A DNA stretch of 64,000 nt from Alphaproteobacteria bacterium (GCA_015654635.1 JAATGP010000058.1:1-64000), one strand, 5' to 3'; counted from the stretch's first letter, positions 19,598 through 29,218 are shown. Made by a program: numbers and translations. Notes: generated by a model from the sequence alone, not told the origin.

Positions 19598-19871
19598 GAG
19601 AACCTCTGCTATGGCCATGAGCAAAACGGCGCAACACATGCTGCACTATTGCGCATTATGCCATATCCGTGACGCCGTGAAAAACCCAAGGTGGTGCAGT
19701 CCAACTCTGTTATCCTAAATTCAGTCGCGTGATTCGTCCTCGATCCTTGAAGAGGCAGAAACCAGTGCGTCGTTGCATAGTAGAAATTTCCGGATTTCTC
19801 AGGCTTCCTCGCCCTCACGCGCCTCTGTCCCACAACCCCATCGGCGTTTGTTTTTTGACCAGGGAGTACCC

Positions 19872-20609
19872 ATGGCCAAGCGGTCTGCGCGTTACAAGTC
19901 TCGCGAAAATCCAGAAAACCAAAACGTTCATCTGTTTCCGTCCCGTGCTGCCAGGCCACCGCGAGACGAAGGGACCCGCGAACGCAAATATGTAAAAAAC
20001 GTCCGGGCCCAGAGTCCGGCGCAACAAATGCTGATGGATGCCTTGGATGAGCGCTCGGTAACCCTTGCGCTCGGCCCGGCGGGCACCGGCAAAACCTATC
20101 TTGCCATCGCCAAAGGGGTCGAAGCGCTGGAGCAAGGGCGCATCAGCCGCATGGTGCTGTCACGGCCGGCAGTGGAGGCGGGCGAGAGCCTCGGCTTTCT
20201 CCCTGGCGATCTGGAACAGAAACTCGCGCCGTATCTGCGCCCGCTTTACGATGCCCTCACCGAACGCCTTGGCACCAAGCGGATGAAGATGATGCTGGCC
20301 GAAGGCATCATCGAAATCGCGCCAGTCGCCTATATGCGCGGGCGCACGCTCAACGATTGCTTCGTGGTGATCGACGAGGCGCAGAACTGCACTTACACGC
20401 AAATCAAAATGCTTCTGACACGTCTGGGCTGGGGTTCCACCATGGTGCTGACGGGCGATCCCGATCAGACGGATCTCTTGCCGGGTCTGTCGGGTCTAGC
20501 CGATGTCGCCAGCCGCCTCGAGCGTGTGCCCGAGATTGCGGTGGTGCGGCTGGGCGATTGCGACATCGTTCGTCATCCGCTGGTGGCAGGGATGCTGACG
20601 GTGCTGTGA
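19872..20609 (+). CDS. PhoH family P-loop ATPase
   Basis: A 245-residue cytoplasmic ATPase of the PhoH family, linked in other bacteria to RNA metabolism and stress. Walker A is GPAGTGKT at residues 68-75; Walker B is FVVIDEAQN; the motif LTGDPDQTDL follows. The N-terminal 45 residues are basic and rich in Arg, Lys and Asn. There is no KH or PIN domain, so this is the PhoH-only form. ATG 19872 is preceded by AGGGAG. It is not near the ybeZ-ybeY cluster. Confidence 0.9.
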   Translation: MAKRSARYKSRENPENQNVHLFPSRAARPPRDEGTRERKYVKNVRAQSPAQQMLMDALDERSVTLALGPAGTGKTYLAIAKGVEALEQGRISRMVLSRPAVEAGESLGFLPGDLEQKLAPYLRPLYDALTERLGTKRMKMMLAEGIIEIAPVAYMRGRTLNDCFVVIDEAQNCTYTQIKMLLTRLGWGSTMVLTGDPDQTDLLPGLSGLADVASRLERVPEIAVVRLGDCDIVRHPLVAGMLTVL

Positions 20610-20642
20610 GATTGGTCGCGAGGCGCCATTAGTAGGGAAATT

Positions 20643-20666
20643 CGACCCTCCCCATGAGGGAGGGTC
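20643..20666. repeat. short family A palindrome copy
   Basis: ACCCTCCCC-ATG-AGGGAGGGT flanked by TCG is the core arm of the larger elements at 42455-42668, 46208-46364 and 53335-53489. It lies between converging genes and could also act as a weak terminator. Confidence 0.7.
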
Positions 20667-20688
20667 ATGGCGTCAGAACGTGCGTTGC

Positions 20689-20979
20689 CTATCGCGCGAC
20701 GTAGATGTCGAGCACGAAGAAGCCGAGGGCGATGCTCCAATAACCGGCCACGGCGGCGGCCAGCCAAAATGCGATGCCGGAACATTTTTTGGCACGGAAA
20801 CTTTTGGCTGCGTTTTCAAACAGGACGCTCGGGCCTGCCAGAATCATGACCCCGGCATAGACAATCCGGGCGTGGATCGATTCCGGTTTTTTCGCCAGCA
20901 GCCGGTAAATATTGGCGGTGATACCCGACGCGGTAAAGCCGAAGCCAAGCGCAAAAAGTATGATTAGAAGGCCGTGCAT
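20689..20979 (-). CDS. small three-helix membrane protein, unknown function
   Basis: A 96-residue protein with three predicted membrane helices (about 3-26, 38-53, 68-92). The segment linking helices 2 and 3 contains KSFRAKKC. A strong GGGGGAG site precedes ATG 20979, supporting expression. I do not recognise the family and no neighbour suggests a role. Confidence 0.7.
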   Translation of the reverse strand: MHGLLIILFALGFGFTASGITANIYRLLAKKPESIHARIVYAGVMILAGPSVLFENAAKSFRAKKCSGIAFWLAAAVAGYWSIALGFFVLDIYVAR

Positions 20980-21199
20980 TCACTCCCCCAAAATTCTTTC
21001 GTGGGGGAAGGTGCAGGCTCTGTGCCCGGCAAAAGCCGCGAAACTGTGCCAGGACGGCACGATTTTCCGTTCGTCATGGGCGCCGCGATAGGTGCAGTCA
21101 CAGGCCTCGCCCGAATCGTTCCGAATTGATGCGCCGCCGCTAACGATCCTTTTTCGCTTACCCCATACTATCGCTCTATTCGACTCGAGGCTGGGAGAT

Positions 21200-21928
21200 A
21201 TGCGGCGCACCGCCGACGATGACGAAACCATTCGCAGGCGCTCGGGATGGGTGATCCCCCTCAGCGTCTTCCTGGTGACGTTCTGCCTCTCAGCGGTGTT
21301 TTTGCTGCTCTATTTGGCACCCTTGGCGCCGAGCCTGTTTGAGAAACAGATCTCCCCGACCTCGCGCGGCGACATCATCGCTCTTAGCGTCGGGGGCAAG
21401 CCCTTTCATATCCCTGCCAATTACCTGCTCTATGCCGCCGCCCGCCAAGGCGGTGAGCGCAAGGAGATTGCGATCTTCGCTCTGCTGCCCGGCTTCACCG
21501 GCTGGTCGAATTGGGATGCCGACGCTTTTGCCTCCAACGCGGCGGATTCGCGCGTCATCTATCTCACCCTGCGCCAAGACCGCTTGGGCCTTTCCGAAGC
21601 CGACAAATTTCGGCGCATCTATTTGGATTATACCACCGACCGTGACGGCCAGGCTGATGCCTTCGGCCTGCGCCATTTTGGTTTTCGCCAGGACACCGGC
21701 TATCGCAGCGAAGATCTTTTCGTCGGCGACAGCACCAAAGGCCCCATCGTGATGCGTTGCGTCCGCCCCTCGGCCGCCGTTCCGAGCCCGAGTTGCCTGC
21801 GGGAGTTACAATTGGCCCATGGCATCGCTCTGTCCTATCGCTTCAAGCGTGCTCACCTCGAAGAATGGCGCAGCATCGCGGCCAACGTGGACAGTTTGAT
21901 CGCGGGCTTCGCCAAACCGGTGCAATAG
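21200..21928 (+). CDS. single-pass membrane protein, unknown function
   Basis: A 242-residue protein with a short acidic and then arginine-rich cytoplasmic N-terminus, one membrane helix (about residues 17-40) and a C-terminal domain of about 200 residues, probably periplasmic. The C-terminal domain holds two cysteines (MRCVRP, PSCLREL) that could form a disulfide. GGGAG precedes ATG 21200. The family is not recognised. Confidence 0.7.
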   Translation: MRRTADDDETIRRRSGWVIPLSVFLVTFCLSAVFLLLYLAPLAPSLFEKQISPTSRGDIIALSVGGKPFHIPANYLLYAAARQGGERKEIAIFALLPGFTGWSNWDADAFASNAADSRVIYLTLRQDRLGLSEADKFRRIYLDYTTDRDGQADAFGLRHFGFRQDTGYRSEDLFVGDSTKGPIVMRCVRPSAAVPSPSCLRELQLAHGIALSYRFKRAHLEEWRSIAANVDSLIAGFAKPVQ

Positions 21929-21930
21929 CC

Positions 21931-23181
21931 CTAGTGCTTTTGCGCCCCACGGCCATAAAGTTCTTTCACCGTGGCGCGGCGCGGAAAGAACACTTCAATG
22001 CCGGTAACCACCGCTGGGGCGAATAGCACCGCGGCGGCTCCTGCAAAGACCAACCCGATAAGGGTCACGGCTGTCCTGGGTTGAAGCAGGATCAAGGGAA
22101 TGAGGATTACGACGCTGGCGAGTACCGCAGTGAGCGCACCACCGCAATCGGCTAGAACGCGCTCGCGGGCGGCTTCACGGCGCTGCCGGAATTGCCGCTC
22201 CCGCCAGACGCCATAGAGCGACAGCACCGCCGCAAATCCGCCGATCTGTAGCACGTCAACGGCGCCATCAAGCAAGCCGGTCGCCACCACCCTTGCCCAA
22301 AGAAACAACAGACATACCATTCCGACCGCGGCGGCAAGCGCCACCCCCTCGCGCCATCCTGCGCCGATCACACCGCCAACCACCGCGATCAACAGGACAG
22401 AGGCGGAGCATAGAAAAATGGCATCTTCCAAGACGCCATGTGCGCCATACCAACCCAGCACAATCAGCACCACGGTAATACCGGTAAGACTAAGCCCCCA
22501 GCGCGGTATCGCAGCAAAAGCCAAGCCTTCCAGCCAGCGCCCGCGCTGTTCAGCGGCACGATTGGCCCGGGCCACAAACGCCTCGTCGAAAGAAAAGAGT
22601 GAGAGGCCGAGCGGCAGCAACAGCAGCACCGATAACAGCGCCAGAGACGAATCCGCCGCCGCCTGCAGGGCCGCGTCCGAGGCCGCCCCGCCGTGAAACC
22701 ACAAAAGCGCCAGCGTGACCATCAGTCCTGCGGCGGCCAATACGGGCACAAAAGGCCCAGTCCCCCAGCGCGAAAAGCTGATGGACGGCTCGGGGTAAGG
22801 CTGCAACAGGCGGCTTATCGCGTGCTCGCTGGCAAATGTGGCCGCCGCCACAGCGAGGCCATAAGCCAGGAAGGGCACCGATCCGAAATCCGATCCGCTT
22901 GCAATCGGCGCGGCCCAAATCAGACCAGGCAGCGGCGCCATCACCGTGAGCATCGCCACGCCCCAATGCCGCAGCAAGGCATAGATCCCCACCAGCGCCA
23001 GAACCGCACCGGCGCCGATCATCAGCGCATTGGTGAACGCCAGCGTCTCGCTCAGCACCAGCGCCGCCGCAATGCCCGTAGCAATGCCTGTCACCGACAG
23101 GACGACCGACACAACAGCGGTGTGATGGCGCTGATAAAACTGCTTCGCCGTGCCTTCGGGACCGGCTTGCAGCTCCATCAT
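21931..23181 (-). CDS. multi-pass membrane protein, unknown function
   Basis: A 416-residue, very hydrophobic protein with about twelve predicted membrane helices. The arrangement is two similar-looking halves separated by a soluble stretch around residues 205-225 (FDEAFVARANRAAEQRGR). The C-terminal FFPRRATVKELYG tail is basic. No transporter signature is seen; a resemblance to half of an RND/MMPL-type protein is possible but weak. It stops two bases after the converging gene and lies downstream of the DUF3126 gene on the same strand. Confidence 0.65.
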   Translation of the reverse strand: MMELQAGPEGTAKQFYQRHHTAVVSVVLSVTGIATGIAAALVLSETLAFTNALMIGAGAVLALVGIYALLRHWGVAMLTVMAPLPGLIWAAPIASGSDFGSVPFLAYGLAVAAATFASEHAISRLLQPYPEPSISFSRWGTGPFVPVLAAAGLMVTLALLWFHGGAASDAALQAAADSSLALLSVLLLLPLGLSLFSFDEAFVARANRAAEQRGRWLEGLAFAAIPRWGLSLTGITVVLIVLGWYGAHGVLEDAIFLCSASVLLIAVVGGVIGAGWREGVALAAAVGMVCLLFLWARVVATGLLDGAVDVLQIGGFAAVLSLYGVWRERQFRQRREAARERVLADCGGALTAVLASVVILIPLILLQPRTAVTLIGLVFAGAAAVLFAPAVVTGIEVFFPRRATVKELYGRGAQKH

Positions 23182-23187
23182 GGAGGT

Positions 23188-23421
23188 TTATCCCGCTCTG
23201 CCTGCGGGCAATTCGGGCAGATCCATTTCCAGGATCGCCATGTTGAAGGCGTAGGAAATCTCGCCGTCTTCCTCGTCCCGGAAGATGACGCCGATGAATT
23301 CGCCGTTCACCTGCACTTCCACGGAGTCGGTCTGTTTGGGGCGTTCGACCAAGACGATCGTATCCAGGCGGAATAGCCTGCGCAGGTATTTTTCGATACG
23401 CAAGATTTCGTTACGGGTCAC
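23188..23421 (-). CDS. DUF3126 family protein
   Basis: A 77-residue acidic cytoplasmic protein matching the small alphaproteobacterial DUF3126 family: NEILRIEKYLRRLF at the start, then VEVQVNGEFIGVIFRDEEDGEISYAFNM-type spacing and a DLPEL end. Function is unknown. GTG 23421 is chosen because GGAG stands six bases before it and the family begins at this point; ATG 23433 is the alternative. It is followed after six bases by the twelve-helix membrane protein and preceded by cysE. Confidence 0.85.
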   Translation of the reverse strand: MTRNEILRIEKYLRRLFRLDTIVLVERPKQTDSVEVQVNGEFIGVIFRDEEDGEISYAFNMAILEMDLPELPAGRAG

Positions 23422-23569
23422 TCTCGCCTCCATCGCGGCCAGCGGCCAATGCTGCATTAGCCGGTATAAAATATATCCGTACTTTGCGGGCCGCGCCTGG
23501 ACTCGCACGACCGTCAGGAACGGTCAAGCAACTTTCGAAAGCCGGCAAAACCCGCGACAATTGACGCGC

Positions 23570-24379
23570 TCAGCCCTCGTCCTCGATGAACTGGTCCATC
23601 TCTTGGCTGGGCCGCTCGCAGCCGGTGCAATGAACCACCTTGGCGGGCACACCCACCGCCGTGCAACGCGCCGGCACGGACTTCAGCACAACCGATCCCG
23701 CGCCAATACGCGAATATTCGCCGACGGTAATGTTGCCGAGCACCTTGGCACCCATCGACAGCATGACGCCGCGGCCGATCTTAGGATGACGGTCGCCGCT
23801 TTCTTTGCCTGTGCCGCCCAGGGTCACGCCATGCAGCATCGACACATCATCGCCCACCACGGCAGTCTCGCCGATCACCACGCCGGTGGCATGATCGATC
23901 ATGATGCCGCGGCCAAATATTGCGGCCGGATGGATGTCGACATCGAAGCGCTCGGAAATGCGGCTCTGGAAAAACAGCGCCATGCCTTCGCGCTGCTGGT
24001 TCCATAACCAGTGGCCGATGCGAAAGCATTCGAGGGCATGAAAGCCTTTATAGAACAGGAACGCCTCGACATAGGAATGGCAGGCGGGATCGCGCTCGAA
24101 CACGGCCGAAAGGTCGGCGCGCACCGCCGCTCCAATCTCGGGGTCTGCCGCCATCGCCTCATCGAAGATCTCGCGCGCCAGCATGGCCGAGATGTCCTCA
24201 TTCCCCACCTTCTTGGCGAGGTGATAGGACAGCGCCGATTCGAGCCGTTCATGCTTCAGGATGGTGGCGTGGACGAAACTGGCAAGCGCGGGCTCGCGCG
24301 TCGCAAGCTCTGCCGCCTGTTGGCGCAAATCGCTCCAGATGGGGTCCACACTGGCAAACTTTTCGAGTGAAACGGCCAT
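23570..24379 (-). CDS. cysE: serine O-acetyltransferase
   Basis: CysE acetylates serine to O-acetylserine, the first committed step of cysteine synthesis. The 269-residue product has the helical N-terminal domain and a left-handed beta-helix from about residue 145. D148 and H163, fifteen residues apart, match the catalytic pair of Escherichia coli CysE (DIHPAAIFGRGIM...DHATG), and GGTGKESGDRHPKIG follows. The start has GGAGAGG just upstream. The C-terminal tail is acidic. It stands alone; no cysK is nearby. Confidence 0.95.
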   Translation of the reverse strand: MAVSLEKFASVDPIWSDLRQQAAELATREPALASFVHATILKHERLESALSYHLAKKVGNEDISAMLAREIFDEAMAADPEIGAAVRADLSAVFERDPACHSYVEAFLFYKGFHALECFRIGHWLWNQQREGMALFFQSRISERFDVDIHPAAIFGRGIMIDHATGVVIGETAVVGDDVSMLHGVTLGGTGKESGDRHPKIGRGVMLSMGAKVLGNITVGEYSRIGAGSVVLKSVPARCTAVGVPAKVVHCTGCERPSQEMDQFIEDEG

Positions 24380-24514
24380 TTTCCTCTCCGGGCGTCCATT
24401 CTATCGTATCAGAAGCAATCTCGCCAAACCGGGACTTTTCTTAGCCGGGGGGCTGGCCCTTCGATCAGGACTAGCCCTTAGATAGGGTTTCAAGCTGGCA
24501 AAGCCAAGAAGCGC

Positions 24515-25111
24515 ATGGAGCCCATGGATAATTCAGTCTTCAACACCCCCGCCCCCAAGGCCCTGGACTTGCTTCTGAGCCGCCGTTCGGGCTCCGCCAA
24601 GGCCATGACCGATCCCGGCCCCAGCCCGCCGGAACTCGACGCCATCCTCAAGGCCGCCGCCCGCGTACCCGATCACGGCAAGCTCTTTCCTTGGCGATTC
24701 ATCCTTTTTGAAGGCGACGCCCGGGCCCGGGCCGGACAGCTTTTGGTCGATGCCCTGGCCACCACCGAAAAGATGACAGACGAACGCACCGCCAGCGAAT
24801 CGGTGCGGCTGCTGCGAGCACCCGTGGTGGTGGCGGTGGTAAGTCGCGTGCGCGAAGCTATTCCAATCCCGGAGTGGGAGCAGATTCTCTCAGCCGGTGC
24901 GGTCTGCCAAAATATGCTGATCGCCGCCCATGCGCTCGGCTATGTCGCCAATTGGCTGACCGAGTGGTATGCTTATCACCCCGCCGTCAAAGAAGGCTTG
25001 GGACTGAAGCCCGGCGAGCGCATTGCCGGTTTTGTCTATATCGGCACCAGCGCTGTCAGCCTGGAAGAACGCATCCGGCCTGATCTGGAAAAGATCCTTA
25101 CGCGATTCTGA
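24515..25111 (+). CDS. nitroreductase family protein (YdjA-like)
   Basis: A 198-residue FMN-dependent oxidoreductase of the small YdjA-like nitroreductase group. The FMN-phosphate-binding SRRSGSAKAM block is at about residues 22-31, with AAARVPDHGKLFPWRF at about 47-62 and the late GFVYIGT block. It probably works as a homodimer using NAD(P)H; the physiological substrate is unknown. ATG 24515 is used; ATG 24524 is a possible alternative but its GGAG is only three bases away. Confidence 0.88.
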   Translation: MEPMDNSVFNTPAPKALDLLLSRRSGSAKAMTDPGPSPPELDAILKAAARVPDHGKLFPWRFILFEGDARARAGQLLVDALATTEKMTDERTASESVRLLRAPVVVAVVSRVREAIPIPEWEQILSAGAVCQNMLIAAHALGYVANWLTEWYAYHPAVKEGLGLKPGERIAGFVYIGTSAVSLEERIRPDLEKILTRF

Positions 25112-26330
25112 CCGCATCCCAAGTGGTCGCAATGGTGCGCCCCGGCGGCAAACAAATCCGCACCGTGGTGCCGACGCCGGGGGCACTTTCGATAATGATG
25201 GTGCCGCCATGGCGCTCGGTCAGCGACTTGGCGAGCGACAGGCCCAGACCGGTGCCTTCGACATTGCGCGCTAAAGGCGATGAAATCTGCCGGAAGGGTT
25301 CGAGCGCGATGGGGATCATCTCCGGCTCCATGCCGATGCCCGTATCCGCAATCGCAATCACCATCCCGCCATCGGCGCCAAGCTGGCCGCCGACTTCGAC
25401 CGAACCGCCCGGCAAAGTAAACTTTACGGCGTTGCTGAGAAGGTTGAGGATCACCTGTTTCAGGCGCAGCGTGTCGGCCCGCAAAGCTGGCAGATCATCC
25501 GCCAACTGCACGCGCACGTGAACTTTTCCCTGTTCGGCGCGGCTCTGCACCAAGCGCACACAATCCTCGACGATTTTCTTGAGGTCGACCGGCTCGGAAT
25601 AAAGCTCCATCTGGCCTGATTCCGATTTCGACAAATCGAGAATATCGTTGATCAGCGCGAGCAGGTGGCGCCCGGCACCCAGAATGTCTTTGGAATACTC
25701 GCCGTAGCGCTTCACGGTATGAGGGCCGAACATTTCCTCCGACAGCACTTCCGAGAAGCCGATGATCGCATTCAGCGGAGTGCGCAATTCGTGGCTCATC
25801 AGCGCCAGGAAGTTGCTCCGTGTACGGTCCGCATCCTCGGCGGCCACCAGAGCGGCCTGCAGTTGCTGCTCGCGTGAGATCAGAAGCGCCACCTTCGCCT
25901 TGATCAGCGCTTCGCTGGTGCCGATGCCGAGATAGCGTCCTGCCTGGGTGACAACGAAACATTCGCGCAGGGCATCGACATGATCGAGCGTGATCATCGA
26001 AGCCAGATCGCTGATGCCCATGCCTTCGTCGACCACCAGCGCATTGATGTTGGCCATCGCTACGATGGAGCGTCTATCATACAACTCGGGAATGAAGCGT
26101 TGGGCATAGCGCGCCAGGAAGCGTAAGCGGTTGACGAGGCCGACGACATGGCCGTCGTCGTCAATCACCGCAACCGCGCTAGGGGCGTCGGCCGCATTCA
26201 ACTTTTTGTAGATCTCCGCACAGGTTGCGTCGGCGGGAATGGGCGCAATGGGATCAGCGAGCCGGCCTGCATTCCAATCGGGTTGTGCATCGGGCATCGC
26301 CAAGGAATGCCCACCTCCAAAAGAACTCAT
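25098..26330 (-). CDS. CBS-domain histidine kinase, PleC/DivJ (PdhS)-like
   Basis: A 410-residue cytoplasmic sensor kinase with no membrane helices. The N-terminal region (about 25-145) looks like a pair of CBS repeats, which bind adenosine nucleotides, followed by a short coiled coil, a HisKA domain with phospho-acceptor H180 in MSHELRTPLNAIIGFSEV, and an ATPase domain with N, G1 (DTGIGM) and G2 (GTGLGLSL) boxes. The EMFGP...Y..Y..DI..AGRHLL..INDILDLSK pattern after the H box is that of PleC/DivJ-type kinases. No response regulator is adjacent. The gene ends 14 bases inside the converging nitroreductase gene. Confidence 0.88.
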   Translation of the reverse strand: MSSFGGGHSLAMPDAQPDWNAGRLADPIAPIPADATCAEIYKKLNAADAPSAVAVIDDDGHVVGLVNRLRFLARYAQRFIPELYDRRSIVAMANINALVVDEGMGISDLASMITLDHVDALRECFVVTQAGRYLGIGTSEALIKAKVALLISREQQLQAALVAAEDADRTRSNFLALMSHELRTPLNAIIGFSEVLSEEMFGPHTVKRYGEYSKDILGAGRHLLALINDILDLSKSESGQMELYSEPVDLKKIVEDCVRLVQSRAEQGKVHVRVQLADDLPALRADTLRLKQVILNLLSNAVKFTLPGGSVEVGGQLGADGGMVIAIADTGIGMEPEMIPIALEPFRQISSPLARNVEGTGLGLSLAKSLTERHGGTIIIESAPGVGTTVRICLPPGRTIATTWDAVRIA

Positions 26331-26445
26331 CCACAACACCCGCCTCGCCGCATTTTGAAAATAGGGGCAATGCGTTCGCCGCCCGTTAATGCGGGGGTTT
26401 CAGGACGTCGCAGATTTGTAAATTTCTCATGACATTTTGGAAGTG

Positions 26446-27081
26446 TTACGGAATTCCCAACAACTTATGAGTTTGTAGCGACAGCCGCCACGCCGGATGC
26501 GCGAGACAATAGGCAATCGCAGCTTTCGTATTGGCTTCGCGCGCGGGACCATCCATCGGCTGCAAGAAAAAATGATCGAACAAATATGATTCAAATTGTC
26601 CCGGATCCATCCCCTGTTGCGGATAGACCAGCTTCAGTTCTTGACCCGCAATCAGCTTTAGCGGCGCACCGGCTTTCGGGCTGACGCAAATCCACTCGAT
26701 GCCCCGTGGCGGGACCAGCGTGCCGTTGGTCTCGATGGCGATCTCGAAGCCGCGCGCATGCAGCGCCCCGATCAAAGCGTCGTCCAATTGCAGCAACGGT
26801 TCGCCGCCGGTGCATACCACATAAGGCTGGGCGCGGCTGCCCTTCGGCCACGGCATGGCAACCACGTCCGCCAATGCCTCCGCATCGGAAAATTTTCCGC
26901 CGCCTATGCCGTCGGTGCCGACGAAATCGGTGTCGCAAAAACGGCAGACGGCCTCAGCGCGATCGCGCTCCAGCCCGTTCCACAAATTGCAGCCCGCAAA
27001 GCGCAAGAACACCGAGGCGCGTCCCGCCCGTGCGCCTTCGCCTTGCAGCGTGTAGAAAATTTCTTTGACGGCGTAAGCCAC
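26446..27081 (-). CDS. queE: 7-carboxy-7-deazaguanine synthase
   Basis: QueE is a radical SAM enzyme that makes 7-carboxy-7-deazaguanine, the ring precursor of queuosine. In the 211-residue product the cluster cysteines are spaced C-x14-C-x2-C (GCNLWNG...AVCRFC), the variant known from Burkholderia multivorans QueE, rather than C-x3-C-x2-C. CTGGEPLLQ and ETNGTL are conserved. The start is GTG 27081, one base after queC, with GAGGG five bases before the start; the frame upstream to 27210 overlaps queC and is unsupported. Confidence 0.94.
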   Translation of the reverse strand: MAYAVKEIFYTLQGEGARAGRASVFLRFAGCNLWNGLERDRAEAVCRFCDTDFVGTDGIGGGKFSDAEALADVVAMPWPKGSRAQPYVVCTGGEPLLQLDDALIGALHARGFEIAIETNGTLVPPRGIEWICVSPKAGAPLKLIAGQELKLVYPQQGMDPGQFESYLFDHFFLQPMDGPAREANTKAAIAYCLAHPAWRLSLQTHKLLGIP

Positions 27082-27082
27082 C

Positions 27083-27805
27083 TCAGCCCTCTTGCGCGCG
27101 CTGATCGAGGTCCGTGCAATACTTCGCATACCCCTTGGCGCGAAGATCGCATGCCGGGCACACCCCGCAACCAAAGCCCCACGCATGCTCGTGGATACGG
27201 TCGCCTTCATAACAGGTCACCGTTTCTTGGCGGATGATGTCGATCAAGGCCTCGCCGCCCAATTCTTCGGCCAGCCTCCAGGTCTCGGCTTTGTCGATCC
27301 GCATCAGCGGCGTGTGCACCGTCACCGGCCGGTCGAGCGCCATGGTCAGCGCCACCGCCACCGCGTTGACGGTCTTTTCGCGGCAGTCGGGATAGCCGGA
27401 GAAATCCGTCTCGCACATGCCACCGACCAGATCGCAAATCCCCCGGCGATAGCCGAGGGCCGCCGCCGTGGTCAGAAACAGCACATTGCGCCCGGGCACG
27501 AAGCTGGTCGGCAAGCCGTTGGCACCCATCTCGATGGCGGTGGAATCCGTCAGCGCGCTGCCGCCGATCTGCTTGAGGACATCGAGGGTGAAAAGATGAT
27601 CCTCGCCCAGCCGCGGCGCCCATTCGGGAAACGATCGTCGCAGCGCGCCAAAGATGCGCTGCCGTGCCTCGAGTTCGGCGTGGTGCCGCTGCCCGTAATC
27701 GAAACCCACGGTCTCCACCCGCGCAAACCGCGTCAGAGCCCACGCCAGACAGGTCGTCGAATCCTGCCCGCCCGAAAACAATACCAATGCGCTATCTGCC
27801 ATCAT
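27083..27805 (-). CDS. queC: 7-cyano-7-deazaguanine synthase
   Basis: QueC converts 7-carboxy-7-deazaguanine to preQ0 using ammonia and ATP. The 240-residue product has the PP-loop SGGQDSTT at residues 11-18 and the zinc-binding cysteines in [18 protein letters not shown] near the C-terminus. It is one base upstream of queE in a two-gene operon. The start has tandem ATGs and no obvious Shine-Dalgarno. No queD is in the window. Confidence 0.96.
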   Translation of the reverse strand: MMADSALVLFSGGQDSTTCLAWALTRFARVETVGFDYGQRHHAELEARQRIFGALRRSFPEWAPRLGEDHLFTLDVLKQIGGSALTDSTAIEMGANGLPTSFVPGRNVLFLTTAAALGYRRGICDLVGGMCETDFSGYPDCREKTVNAVAVALTMALDRPVTVHTPLMRIDKAETWRLAEELGGEALIDIIRQETVTCYEGDRIHEHAWGFGCGVCPACDLRAKGYAKYCTDLDQRAQEG

Positions 27806-27829
27806 GGGAAGGGTTTAGCGCCATCTTTC

Positions 27830-29218
27830 TCAGGATGCGAGAGCCCTCTCGTCGGCCCCTTGACGCCACAGGCAGGCAGGCGGCAGTTCGATGGTCACGC
27901 TTGTGCCCAGGCCAGCCGCGCTGGCGATGGCAAGGCGCCCGCCATGCAGCTCCGTCAAAGCATGGGCGATGGGAAGGCCAAGGCCAGCCCCCTCAAAACG
28001 CCGCGCGAGGGAAGCATCGGCCTGACGGAAGGGCTGCAGCACTAGGGCGATGGTCTCGTCCGGCATGCCGATGCCGGTGTCGGATACCACAAAGTGAACG
28101 CCTCCCTCAGCCGCCCGGGCCTCCAGCTTCACCTCGCCGCCTTCGGGCGTGAATTTGAGAGCATTGGAGAGCAGATTGGCGATTACTTGTGACAATCGGT
28201 TGTGATCGACATTCAGGGCCGGAACGTCATCGTCAATCTCGATGACGACGTTTTGCGTCTTGCCGGTCAGGTGGCGTGCCCGGCTGAGGGCGGTTTCGGC
28301 GATATCGCGCGGATAGCAATGGTTCAGATTGAGGGTGATCGCCGCCCCTTCCAGACGCGCCACGTCGAGCACGTCATTGATGATGGCCAGCAGCCGCACG
28401 CCGCTGTTGTAGATGTCATCCATATAGCCGCGATAAGCCGGAACACCGATGGGCCCCAGCATTTCTTGCCGCACCATGTCGGAAAAGCCCAGGATCGCAT
28501 TGAGTGGTGTTTTAAGCTCGTGGCTCATCATTGCCAGGAAGGCATTCTTGGTGGCGTTGGCCTCCTCCGCCCGTTTGAGGCCGCGCTTGATGGCACGCTG
28601 CGCCTCGAACTTGGCGGTGACGTCCTCGACGGTGCCCTGGTAGCAGATCAGCTTGCCGGACCAGTCGCGCAAGGCGCGGGCGTTTTCCTTGATCCAGATG
28701 GTGGCGCCGTCGCGGCGGTGGATTTCGCTGACAAAATCCGTGACCTGATCTTGCTCGCTCATGATCGCCTTGAACTCGTCGCGGCGGCTCGGATCGACAT
28801 AGAGCTGGGAAGAGATGTCGGTCAGTCCCCTCATCAGGGATTCGGGACTGTCATAGCCATAGATGCGCGCCAAAGCCGGATTGACGTCGAGATAGTGGCC
28901 GTGCGGAGTGGTGCGGAAAATGCCCTCGATGGCGTTGTCGAAGAACTCGCGATAGCCGAATTCGGCGGTCAGAAGCGTTTCATCTGTGCGCGCCGCGAGC
29001 CGCTTGAGCAGCAGCACCGCACCCGCCACGCCCAGCAAAAGCAGCCCGGCAGTGGCACTTTCGCGCGCTTGCAAAACACAGGCGCCGATCCCCAGAACCA
29101 TGCCCAAACAGAACAAAGCCGCCCCGCTGGCCGTCGACGCATCGCGCCGCGCAGGCGGAATCGTTCGACCCCGCCGCCTTTTCCACAGAGTTTGAAACCC
29201 GTCTACGCCTAACGCCAC
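27830..29218 (-). CDS. membrane PAS histidine kinase, PleC/DivJ (PdhS)-like
   Basis: A 462-residue sensor kinase. Two membrane helices (about residues 30-50 and 55-72) with almost no periplasmic loop lead to a PAS domain (about 85-205), a HisKA domain with phospho-acceptor H233 in MSHELKTPLNAILGFSDM, and an ATPase domain with DTGIGM and GAGLGLPI boxes. The EMLGP...Y..Y..DI..SGVRLL..INDVLDVAR pattern after the H box is PleC/DivJ-like. GTG 29218 is chosen because GGAAGG lies seven bases before it. No response regulator is adjacent. It lies 24 bases upstream of queC. Confidence 0.87.
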   Translation of the reverse strand: MALGVDGFQTLWKRRRGRTIPPARRDASTASGAALFCLGMVLGIGACVLQARESATAGLLLLGVAGAVLLLKRLAARTDETLLTAEFGYREFFDNAIEGIFRTTPHGHYLDVNPALARIYGYDSPESLMRGLTDISSQLYVDPSRRDEFKAIMSEQDQVTDFVSEIHRRDGATIWIKENARALRDWSGKLICYQGTVEDVTAKFEAQRAIKRGLKRAEEANATKNAFLAMMSHELKTPLNAILGFSDMVRQEMLGPIGVPAYRGYMDDIYNSGVRLLAIINDVLDVARLEGAAITLNLNHCYPRDIAETALSRARHLTGKTQNVVIEIDDDVPALNVDHNRLSQVIANLLSNALKFTPEGGEVKLEARAAEGGVHFVVSDTGIGMPDETIALVLQPFRQADASLARRFEGAGLGLPIAHALTELHGGRLAIASAAGLGTSVTIELPPACLWRQGADERALAS

